Shown here one piece after another: positions 1 through 6,380 of a DNA stretch of 19,579 bases; the first letter of the stretch is position 1, and every line of letters begins with the position of its first letter. Source of the DNA: Actinomycetota bacterium (GTDB lineage Bacteria; Actinomycetota; Actinomycetes; S36-B12; UBA5976); contig CANLIF010000008.1 in assembly GCA_947491175.1 (NCBI GenBank), positions 1 through 19,579 on the forward strand, written 5' to 3'. A program made the translations under genes and the position numbers. Below the pieces are notes generated by a model. It made no database searches, had not been told where the DNA came from, and saw only the letters and a program-made list of their open reading frames with translations.

Positions 1-2637
1 CAAGAATGCGTAATTGATCCGCAAGTAGATCTAGGAATGAATCAGGTTTACGTGCCCGAGCTATCAAAGCTGTTGCCAGGTGAAACTCGCAGTGCCGACA
101 GTATTCTGCGAGAACGTTGCGAAGTTAGTTTTACTAGTTATCTGACTGACAATGTGGTTACTCGTGGCGATGACCGACGTACTACTCGAGAGCGTTTAGA
201 TTCCGAGTTGTCGGTAATTCAGAAAATGGGTTTGGCTGGATACGTCTTAACAGTTGCCCAAGTTGTGGACATGATTCGAGCTATGAAAGTTCGGGTTGCA
301 GCCCGAGGATCAGGTGCGGGAAGTTTCATTAACCACTTATTGGGAATTTCTGGGGTAGATCCGATCCAGCACAACTTACTAATGGAGCGCTTTGTTTCCA
401 CACTTCGTCCAGGGTTACCAGACATAGACATCGATGTTGAGTCAGATCGAAGAATTGAAATTTATCAGGCTATCTTTGATCGATTTGGCGACCAACGGAC
501 AACTTGTGTTTCGATGCGTGAAACTTATCGAGTTCGACATGCCATTCGTGATGTTGGCGCAGCCCTAGGTATGCCGCCAGGGGAAATAAACACTTTTGCC
601 AAATCTTTCCCACACATTCGAGCCCGTCACATCCGAAGTGCCTTAGCAGAATTACCAGAACTGCGTCGAAGTGGGATTGGCATCCGAGCGGCTCGTGGTG
701 ATTTAGATCAGTTCCTTGATCTAGTCGAAGGGCTAGATGGTTTACCTAGACATACTGCGCTGCATCCATGCGGAATAGTGCTTTCAGACTTATCGCTACT
801 GCAGCGCACCCCAGTTCAACCAAGTGCGCAAGAGTTTCCGATGTCGCAATTTGATAAAGACGACGTTGAACACATGGGATTACTTAAACTCGACGTACTT
901 GGAGTTCGCATGCAGTCAGCTTTGGCTTATGCCATTGATCAGGTTTACCAAGTCCAAGGACCTGATGCCCATGGCGCAGATTCAACTGGAAAGATAAATC
1001 TCGAATCAGTTCCGCGTGATGATCCGAAAACTTTCGAATTAATTCAAAGCACTAAAACTCTAGGATGTTTTCAAATTGAATCACCGGGACAGCGAGAGTT
1101 AATTGGAAAGTTTGCCCCAGTTTCATTCGGTGACTTAATTACAGACATTTCACTATTTCGTCCCGGACCAGTTAAAAGCGACATGATCACGCCATTCCTG
1201 CGGGCTCGGCAAGGTTGGGGCATGACTGACTATATGCACTCAGACTTAAAAGAGATATTGACTGAAACCAGCGGAGTTGTGGTCTTTCACGAACAAGTAA
1301 TGCGAATTGTTTCAGTGATGACTGGTTGCTCACTGGAAGCAGCTGATCTAATTCGTAGGCGCATGGGGGATTACGAGCAACTCGACGAAATTCGCGAATG
1401 GTTTTATAAATCTTTGAAAAGTCGAAACTACGAACTCTTGGTAATTGAGCAAGTTTGGGATGTACTGCGAGCTTTTGCTTCATTTGGATTTTGTAAGGCG
1501 CACGCTGCAGCTTTTGCGCTCCCTACATATCAATCAGCTTGGTTTAAAACCCACCACCCAGCCGCCTTCTTGGCTGGAGTGCTAACTCATGATCCGGGCA
1601 TGTATCCAAAACGACTAATCGCTGATGATGCCCGCAGTTTTGGAGTGGAAATTTTAGGCCTTGATGTCAACGCCTCAAAAGACACTTATCTAGTTGAAGT
1701 AACTAAATCCGATAGTCAAGGAATTCGAATTCCACTATCTGAAGTTAAAGGAATAAGTCAGCAAGAAGTGTTCGACATTATTTACGCTCAACCATATGCT
1801 TCACTGGCTGACTTTGTAATCCGTGGCAAAGCATCTCGCCCAATTGTGGAGCGAATAGTTTTGGCAGGCGGGTTCGATGCACTTCATGAATCGCTAGTTT
1901 CTAGGCGCGACTTGCTGTTTCATGTCGCTGAGTTGAGCTCTGAGTTTAAGTTAAAGCGAACTTCCAGATCACGTCTTGGCAATCAAATCTCATTGGGGAT
2001 GCAAGAGGTTGCCTGGATTCCGGAACCAACTGGATTACCAGCACTCTCGCTTGCAGATCGCGTTAAATATGAAATCGAAGTTTTAGGCATTGATGTAAGC
2101 GCTCACGTCATGAGCTTTTATCGCCAGATGCTAACTGAACTAAATGCAGTTCCGGCCGATCACTTATTAACAGTGCGCTCACAATCCAGTGTGCTAATTG
2201 CTGGCGTTAAAGTTGCTACCCAAACTCCACCGATTCGTTCTGGCAAACGAGTTGCATTCGTTACGTTGGAAGATTCAACGGGTCCAGTGGACGCGACATT
2301 TTTCGAAGAAGCGCAGGATCAATATGCCGCCACACTTTTTCATTCTTGGCTACTTTTAGTCAGTGGCACAGTGCGCCGAACTGGTCCGCGCGGAGTATCA
2401 ATACTTGCTAATGGTTGCTGGGAACTGTCTGAGGTTTATCAGCACTGGAAACGTGGCGGAGTCAGCGCAGTTCATGAGTTGATTGGAAAAGTTCCAACGC
2501 ACCAGCTAGATCCAGTTGCCCCAACTCAAATTTGGGAGCATGCAAGTGGATTTAGATCCTCGCCTTATGCCGACGTTCGACCCGCTGGGTCGGATATCGC
2601 GCGATCTATGCGATCAGCCGCAAAGATGGCACCATGA
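1..2637 (+). CDS. dnaE2: Error-prone DNA polymerase III alpha subunit, DnaE2 type (5' end missing)
   Basis: C-family DNA polymerase, probably the error-prone paralogue used in translesion synthesis. The frame is open from base 1 with no start, so the PHP domain and early palm are off the left edge; 878 residues remain. In this partial numbering, PDIDID at 140-145 supplies the two palm aspartates (D143, D145), and GLLKLDVLGV supplies the third (D298). Their spacing matches the E. coli enzyme (D401, D403, D555). Around them are RGSGAGS, the ETYRVRHAIRDVGAALG block and HPCGIVLSD, which fit actinobacterial DnaE2 better than the replicative DnaE1. A helix-hairpin-helix region and an OB fold (about 740-820) follow. 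It ends soon after the OB fold, without the long tau-binding tail of DnaE1. The stop overlaps dinB by ATGA. The family assignment is firm; error-prone activity is inferred. Confidence 0.9.
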   Translation, partial: QECVIDPQVDLGMNQVYVPELSKLLPGETRSADSILRERCEVSFTSYLTDNVVTRGDDRRTTRERLDSELSVIQKMGLAGYVLTVAQVVDMIRAMKVRVAARGSGAGSFINHLLGISGVDPIQHNLLMERFVSTLRPGLPDIDIDVESDRRIEIYQAIFDRFGDQRTTCVSMRETYRVRHAIRDVGAALGMPPGEINTFAKSFPHIRARHIRSALAELPELRRSGIGIRAARGDLDQFLDLVEGLDGLPRHTALHPCGIVLSDLSLLQRTPVQPSAQEFPMSQFDKDDVEHMGLLKLDVLGVRMQSALAYAIDQVYQVQGPDAHGADSTGKINLESVPRDDPKTFELIQSTKTLGCFQIESPGQRELIGKFAPVSFGDLITDISLFRPGPVKSDMITPFLRARQGWGMTDYMHSDLKEILTETSGVVVFHEQVMRIVSVMTGCSLEAADLIRRRMGDYEQLDEIREWFYKSLKSRNYELLVIEQVWDVLRAFASFGFCKAHAAAFALPTYQSAWFKTHHPAAFLAGVLTHDPGMYPKRLIADDARSFGVEILGLDVNASKDTYLVEVTKSDSQGIRIPLSEVKGISQQEVFDIIYAQPYASLADFVIRGKASRPIVERIVLAGGFDALHESLVSRRDLLFHVAELSSEFKLKRTSRSRLGNQISLGMQEVAWIPEPTGLPALSLADRVKYEIEVLGIDVSAHVMSFYRQMLTELNAVPADHLLTVRSQSSVLIAGVKVATQTPPIRSGKRVAFVTLEDSTGPVDATFFEEAQDQYAATLFHSWLLLVSGTVRRTGPRGVSILANGCWELSEVYQHWKRGGVSAVHELIGKVPTHQLDPVAPTQIWEHASGFRSSPYADVRPAGSDIARSMRSAAKMAP

Positions 2638-3860
2638 GCCGTTCCCAATTGAATCGAGGAAACTCGGCGCCAAACCCGCAGGGGGATGACGCTGGCTGTC
2701 ACATTCTGCACATTGACATGGATGCATTTTTTGCTTTAGTTGAAGTTCGGGAAAATCCAAGTCTTGCTGGCAAGCAAGTAATCGTTGGTTATGACGGAAA
2801 TCGTGGTGTTGTCTTGTCAGCAACTTACGAAGTTCGAAAACTAGGGGTTCATTCGGCAATGCCAATGTCACGAGCCCTTCGGCTTGCGCCTAATGCAATT
2901 GTCGTAGAGCCGGATCACGAAAAATATTCCGAAGTATCCGAAAATGTCATGGCAATTTTCGAATCGGTAACCCCATTAGTGCAACCACTTTCTGTGGATG
3001 AAGCATTTTTAGATATTTCTGGGGCGCAAAAACTAATGGGAACCCCAAGCCAGATTGGTGAAGTGATCAGAGCCCGAGTAAGTGATGAGCAGGGAATAAC
3101 TTGCTCAGTCGGAGTCGCTTCGACCATGTTTGTTGCCAAACTTGCTACAAACTTTGCTAAGCCAGATGGCTTACACGTTGTCCCTGCCGATAAAGTAATC
3201 GAATTTTTACACCCACTGCCTATTGGTGCGCTTTGGGGTGTGGGTGAAAAAACTGCAGAGCAACTTGCTCGACTTGGATTAGTAAACGTTTCCGATATCG
3301 CCAACACTCCAGTTAAGACTTTGGCAAGAGTTGTCGGCCAAGCAGCCGCTGAACATCTATACGAACTTTCCTGGGGTCGAGACCCAAGAGTAGTAACGCC
3401 CAACCAAGCAGAGAAAAGTATTGGCGCGGAGCGAACTTTTGAAGCAGATATCGATGATCCAGAAGAAATCCTGGCCCAGATCTTAGATTTGAGTAATAAA
3501 GTAGCAAAACGATTGCGAGCTGCAAACTACTTTTCTCGAACCATAACTATCAAAGTCCGGTTTGCTGACTTTACTTCGGTGACCAGAAGCAAATCCTTGT
3601 CTGCTTCCACGGACTTAGCAACTGACATTTATGGGACAAGTAAGAGCTTGTTTGAAGCCATGCATTTGCAGCGCGCGCGAATTCGGTTAGTTGGGGTCCG
3701 CGCTACTGGACTCGTCCCAACCAGCGAGTCATCAGTTCAGTTAGAGTTTTCAAATCGTGATTCAGGCTGGCGCGAAGCCGAAGAAGCAATGGACCAAGTC
3801 TCTTTGAAGTTTGGGAATTCGGCGGTAAAGCCAGCCCGTTTGATTAAGCCAGAATCCTAG
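2634..3860 (+). CDS. dinB: DNA polymerase IV (Y-family, DinB)
   Basis: Translesion DNA polymerase of 408 residues. HIDMDAFFA gives the first metal-binding aspartate (D28) and SVDEAFLD gives D122 and E123, so the catalytic triad is intact. This separates it from ImuB-type inactive Y-family proteins. The fingers, thumb (helix-hairpin-helix near GALWGVGEKTAEQL) and little-finger domain follow in the usual order. QLEF at 369-372, just before the WREAEEAM tail, sits where actinobacterial DinB proteins carry their QLxLF-like beta-clamp binding motif. The ATG lies inside the dnaE2 stop (ATGA), so the two are probably translated together. The roughly 20-residue N-terminal extension before the catalytic strand is common in actinobacterial homologues. 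No LexA-type box is visible at this junction; any SOS control would have to act upstream of dnaE2, outside the window. Confidence 0.95.
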   Translation: MSRSQLNRGNSAPNPQGDDAGCHILHIDMDAFFALVEVRENPSLAGKQVIVGYDGNRGVVLSATYEVRKLGVHSAMPMSRALRLAPNAIVVEPDHEKYSEVSENVMAIFESVTPLVQPLSVDEAFLDISGAQKLMGTPSQIGEVIRARVSDEQGITCSVGVASTMFVAKLATNFAKPDGLHVVPADKVIEFLHPLPIGALWGVGEKTAEQLARLGLVNVSDIANTPVKTLARVVGQAAAEHLYELSWGRDPRVVTPNQAEKSIGAERTFEADIDDPEEILAQILDLSNKVAKRLRAANYFSRTITIKVRFADFTSVTRSKSLSASTDLATDIYGTSKSLFEAMHLQRARIRLVGVRATGLVPTSESSVQLEFSNRDSGWREAEEAMDQVSLKFGNSAVKPARLIKPES

Positions 3861-3913
3861 AAATTTGGCTTTATCTCATAAGAATTCGCCAAGATTACCC
3901 AAATCGGGCCTTA

Positions 3914-3928
3914 AAGTTTCGAAAACTT
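3914..3928 (+). terminator. Weak hairpin after dinB, possible terminator
   Basis: AAGTTT-CGA-AAACTT is a perfect 6-bp stem with a 3-base loop, 54 bases after the dinB stop and before the next gene. It is A/T-rich and is not followed by a T-run, so it would be a poor intrinsic terminator. It is listed because it lies where the dinB transcript should end. Confidence 0.2.
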
Positions 3929-3943
3929 CAAACCAGAAGTAGT

Positions 3944-3973
3944 CTTAGGGAATAGGAACTAGTTCTAAGGGGG
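3944..3973 (+). promoter_or_regulatory. Palindromic leader and ribosome binding site of the DUF3040 gene
   Basis: A perfect 10-bp palindrome, GAACTAGTTC (3956-3965), lies between CTTAG (3944-3948) and CTAAG (3965-3969), which are themselves complementary. A strong purine-rich ribosome binding site, AAGGGGG (3967-3973), then leads into the ATG at 3979. The 118-base gap after dinB suggests that a new transcript starts here, and the nested symmetry could be an operator or an RNA fold that partly covers the ribosome binding site. No convincing -35/-10 pair was found, so the function is open. Confidence 0.35.
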
Positions 3974-3978
3974 CGCAC

Positions 3979-4347
3979 ATGGCACTATCTGATCGCGAGC
4001 AGCAACTGCTCGAACAAATGGAGCGCGCTCTAGCTAGTGAAGATCCTAGATTTGCCTCGGCACTAGGTGGGTCAATGGCCAATCGAATTGCCACCAAGAG
4101 CATAGGTATTGCGGTAATCGGAGTAGTTGTCGGAGTTGCGAGCTTGCTGGCTGCCGTATCTCTATCCATTCCAGCATTAGGCGTTTTGGGATTCCTAGCC
4201 ATTGTTGCTGGCTTTTACTTTGCTAACTTGGGCGCAAAATCTAGCCCAGCCACAGGAAAGCCAGGAACGCCGAGCAGTCCTCCATCATCAGGTGGATTCA
4301 TGCAAGGCCTAGAAGATCGCTGGGATCGTCGTCAAGACAACGGGTAA
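3979..4347 (+). CDS. DUF3040 family small membrane protein
   Basis: Small membrane protein of 122 residues. The N-terminus (LSDREQQLLEQMERALASED, then PRFASAL) is the signature of the DUF3040 family, which is almost confined to Actinobacteria and often found near mraZ. A polar N-terminal helix of about 35 residues precedes two adjacent hydrophobic helices (about 41-62 and 66-86), giving a hairpin in the membrane. The C-terminal tail is rich in Pro, Ser and Gly and ends in charged residues. The biochemical role of the family is not known. Its place beside the division cluster hints at an envelope role, but that is only context. The ATG is supported by a strong AAGGGGG ribosome binding site. 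Confidence 0.9.
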   Translation: MALSDREQQLLEQMERALASEDPRFASALGGSMANRIATKSIGIAVIGVVVGVASLLAAVSLSIPALGVLGFLAIVAGFYFANLGAKSSPATGKPGTPSSPPSSGGFMQGLEDRWDRRQDNG

Positions 4348-4352
4348 GTAGG

Positions 4353-4380
4353 CACCTAACTTCGGGTTAGGGCATTATTT
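4353..4380 (+). terminator. Hairpin between the DUF3040 and MaoC genes
   Basis: CCTAAC (4355-4360), a TTCGG loop and GTTAGG (4366-4371) form a 6-bp stem. It can be extended by a GC/GC pair around a bulged A, and ATTATTTAGTT follows. This could be a modest intrinsic terminator. The right arm also holds the only purine-rich stretch (GGTTAGGG) upstream of the ATG at 4385, so the fold could instead mask that ribosome binding site. Confidence 0.4.
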
Positions 4381-4384
4381 AGTT

Positions 4385-4906
4385 ATGACTATTCACAAAG
4401 CTGACATTGGAAATTTTGCCGAAGATTTTATTGTTGGAGATATTTACCAACATCCGCTAGGACGTACGATCACCGAAGCAGATTCCACTTGGTTTACTCT
4501 GCTAACCGTTAATACCAACCAGAATCACTTCAACGAGCATTATGCACAAATGAACCCGATTGCTGAAGGTCGAATCATTGTGAATTCAGGTTTCACTGTT
4601 GCGTTAGTGCTGGGTATGTCAGTACTTGATATGAGTCAGCATGCAGTTGCAAACCTTGGTTGGACTGATATCAAGTTAACTGCGCCAGTTTATGTTGGTG
4701 ACACTTTATATGCCGAAAGCAAAGTCCTTGAGATGCGAAGTTCATCATCACGTCCAGATTTTGGAATCCTCACAATGCGCACCCGTGGAATAAATCAAGA
4801 TGGTGTTGAGGTTTTGTCATGGGTTCGCTCAGTTATGATTCCAAAGCGCTCATCTGGTATTGGTCAGGATTATTTCCCAGAAGCCAACACTGGTCCGATC
4901 GAATAA
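4385..4906 (+). CDS. MaoC-like hydratase/dehydratase (hot-dog fold)
   Basis: A 173-residue single hot-dog domain of the MaoC / (R)-hydratase family, expected to hydrate or dehydrate an acyl-CoA thioester in the cytoplasm. The closest recognisable subgroup is the mesaconyl-CoA hydratase-like MaoC proteins: GRTITEADSTWFTLLTVNTN, then QNHFNEHYA, and further on VANLGW and VYVGDTLYAESKVLE. In classic hydratase-2 proteins the hydratase motif carries a catalytic Asp and His. Here the aligned pair is N43 and H48, a change that seems typical of this subgroup. The substrate cannot be told from sequence. The ribosome binding site is weak (GGTTAGGG, 12 bases upstream, inside a hairpin). The stop lies 3 bases before the next gene, so the two are probably cotranscribed although their functions look unrelated. 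Confidence 0.85.
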   Translation: MTIHKADIGNFAEDFIVGDIYQHPLGRTITEADSTWFTLLTVNTNQNHFNEHYAQMNPIAEGRIIVNSGFTVALVLGMSVLDMSQHAVANLGWTDIKLTAPVYVGDTLYAESKVLEMRSSSSRPDFGILTMRTRGINQDGVEVLSWVRSVMIPKRSSGIGQDYFPEANTGPIE

Positions 4907-4909
4907 AGT

Positions 4910-5722
4910 TTGCGAAGATTTTTTGGCTTTATCGTCACCGTTGGAGCTCTTGCTCTGGCTGGGTTTGTTGGTTTTTTGCTAGTTGATTCCTGGCTGAATC
5001 CTGAGCCCTTAACCATTGAAAATGTAGATGGTCGACCATTAATTACCGCTACCCAGCCGGAATTGATTCCATTTAACTTTGAGTTAGACAACAGTGGATA
5101 CGACATAAGTTATCCGCAGTGCAAAGGAGATTTGCCAAACCGATTTGTTGGTTACACAATCATTGGACTAAACGGTGGCAAACCATTTACTGCCAATAAA
5201 TGTTTTCAAAAGCAATGGGACTGGGCATTGACTCACGATGCTGTTGCAGTCTATATAAACACTGCAGACCCGGGGGACGAGTCACCAGTTCGCTATGGAA
5301 AGAAGATTGCTAAAGATACTTTGCAGCGGCTAAGTCAATACGACATCAAACCAGGTACACCAGTTTGGTTAGACGTGGAAACTTACAACACTTGGACCAC
5401 AGCAGATCGTGCTGTCCAAGTACTAACTGAATTAGCAATTGATTTAACTGCGGCTGGTTATCCCGTTGGAATCTACGCACCACCAGTGCATTGGTTTGAA
5501 ATCACTGGAAATGCAAACATCGGAATGCCACTTTGGCTAGCAATTGGCCCGTACCCGGATGTTGAAAGCGGAGTAGTAGCAGCCAAGGAAGCTTGCAAGG
5601 AAAACACCTTTGGCGGCAAAGTGCCGGACATGGTTCAGTTTGTGGCAACTGTCGATGGGGTAGCGCTGGATCAAAACATCATCTGCACCAGTCCGGTTGG
5701 ATTAGTTGCACCAACTCGTTAA
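4910..5722 (+). CDS. Membrane-anchored or secreted GH25-like (DUF1906-type) protein
   Basis: A 270-residue exported protein. Two arginines followed by a hydrophobic stretch (about 4-27) form a signal anchor or signal peptide. The outer domain begins with GYDISYPQC and IIGLNGGKPFTANKC, then YINTADPG, WLDVE (153-157), and GIYAPPVHW. This is the pattern of an actinobacterial secreted TIM-barrel family related to GH25 lysozymes and DUF1906. The Asp/Glu of WLDVE match the DxE catalytic pair of GH25 enzymes. Activity on peptidoglycan is plausible but unproven. The start must be TTG: the preceding stop is 3 bases upstream in the same frame and no ATG or GTG occurs before the hydrophobic segment. Cysteines in the outer domain may form disulfides. 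Its position just before the division cluster suits an envelope role. Confidence 0.75.
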   Translation: MRRFFGFIVTVGALALAGFVGFLLVDSWLNPEPLTIENVDGRPLITATQPELIPFNFELDNSGYDISYPQCKGDLPNRFVGYTIIGLNGGKPFTANKCFQKQWDWALTHDAVAVYINTADPGDESPVRYGKKIAKDTLQRLSQYDIKPGTPVWLDVETYNTWTTADRAVQVLTELAIDLTAAGYPVGIYAPPVHWFEITGNANIGMPLWLAIGPYPDVESGVVAAKEACKENTFGGKVPDMVQFVATVDGVALDQNIICTSPVGLVAPTR

Positions 5723-5744
5723 GGCTCGGTAAAGCTCGTTAAAT
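5715..5744 (+). repeat. Three imperfect 10-base direct repeats across a stop codon
   Basis: CTCGTTAAGG, CTCGGTAAAG and CTCGTTAAAT follow each other without spacers. The first copy contains the TAA stop (5720-5722) of the GH25-like gene. Each copy differs from its neighbour at one to three positions. Confidence 0.7.
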
Positions 5745-5820
5745 TCAAGGCATCTGCCTAATAATTGGCCAATTTACAAAAGTTTTTGAAATAACCTCCC
5801 TTTTACTCCACCCTTAAAAC

Positions 5821-5838
5821 ATTGGCTAAATAGTCAAT
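5821..5838 (+). terminator. Small hairpin upstream of the mraZ promoter
   Basis: ATTGGCT-AAAT-AGTCAAT pairs over seven positions (one G-T), followed by ATTTGTT. It lies 98 bases after the GH25-like stop and 38 bases before the mraZ -35 element, so it may end the upstream transcript. The stem is weak. A perfect palindrome, AATTGGCCAATT, at 5763-5774 is another candidate. Confidence 0.25.
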
Positions 5839-5859
5839 ATTTGTTAGAGGTGAGAAAAT

Positions 5860-5930
5860 TGGGGTTGTAATTGGGTTGACAGTGGAGGGAAAGGGAGTAA
5901 TCTGGGACAACGAGGTGACCTGGGGAAGGG
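5860..5930 (+). promoter_or_regulatory. Predicted MraZ operator: GGG boxes with about 10-base spacing
   Basis: MraZ is known in other bacteria to bind TGGGN repeats, spaced by 5 bases (10-base period), upstream of its own gene. Here the same strand carries TGGGG (5860), TGGGT (5872), TGGAG (5883), AGGGA (5892), TGGGA (5903), AGGTG (5913) and TGGGG (5921). Steps are 8-12 bases, about one helical turn. The boxes flank and overlap the predicted -35 and -10 elements, which would allow repression by occlusion. The spacing is less regular than in E. coli. Confidence 0.6.
5876..5903 (+). promoter_or_regulatory. Predicted housekeeping promoter of the dcw cluster
   Basis: A perfect TTGACA -35 hexamer (5876-5881) is followed after 16 bases by TAATCT (5898-5903), which fits the actinobacterial TAnnnT -10 pattern. 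Transcription would start near 5910, giving a leader of about 48 bases before the mraZ GTG. It is the only strong promoter-like pair seen between here and the end of ftsQ. Confidence 0.65.
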
Positions 5931-5957
5931 TTGCCATTGGTACAGGTGGTGAATTAG

Positions 5958-6380
5958 GTGTTCTTAGGTACTCACACCCCAAAACTGGACGAAAAAGGCC
6001 GCCTAATCTTGCCGGCTAAATTCCGCGAACCATTAGTTTCTGGCCTAGTTATGACCAAGGGTCAAGAGCGCTGTGTGGTTATCTGGCCAAACGAGCAGTT
6101 TGATGAGTACGCCGAAAGCTTGCGCCGTCGCTCTCAAAACAATGAAAAGGTTCGTGCCTATACCCGAGTGTTTTTCTCCTCAGCTTTTGATGACTCTGCT
6201 GACAAGCAAGGTCGAGTAACTATCCCAGCGCCACTTCGGGAATGGGCCGGACTAGATCGCGACTTAGTCGTGGTCGGAGCTGATACCCGAATTGAAGTTT
6301 GGGCGAGCGTGGCATGGAACCAATATCTAGAAGAGCAAGAACCAGGTTTCGCCGCACTTGATGAAGACGTAATGCCATGA
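5958..6380 (+). CDS. mraZ: Transcriptional regulator MraZ
   Basis: DNA-binding regulator of the division and cell wall cluster, 140 residues. It has the two tandem SpoVT/AbrB-like halves expected of MraZ, each with a DxxxR motif: DEKGR at 11-15 followed by LILPAKFR, and DKQGR at 82-86 followed by VTIPAPLR. Family members form ring-shaped oligomers that bind direct repeats in front of their own gene, and such repeats lie directly upstream here, so autoregulation is likely. The GTG start is supported by AGGTGGTG ending 6 bases before it and by the usual MFLGTHTPKLDEKGR beginning. The length is normal for actinobacterial MraZ. The TGA stop overlaps the ATG of a 51-codon ORF (ATGA). Confidence 0.97.
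   Translation: MFLGTHTPKLDEKGRLILPAKFREPLVSGLVMTKGQERCVVIWPNEQFDEYAESLRRRSQNNEKVRAYTRVFFSSAFDDSADKQGRVTIPAPLREWAGLDRDLVVVGADTRIEVWASVAWNQYLEEQEPGFAALDEDVMP

Noticed and set aside
2915..3403. A 162-codon minus-strand open frame inside dinB
   Set aside because: It is a shadow of dinB codons; the low-complexity Ser/Thr/Ala translation has no family features.
3956..3965. GAACTAGTTC as a LexA/SOS box for the nearby translesion polymerases
   Set aside because: Gram-positive and actinobacterial SOS boxes have GAAC and GTTC separated by four bases. Here the spacer is two, and the site is downstream of dinB rather than upstream of dnaE2.
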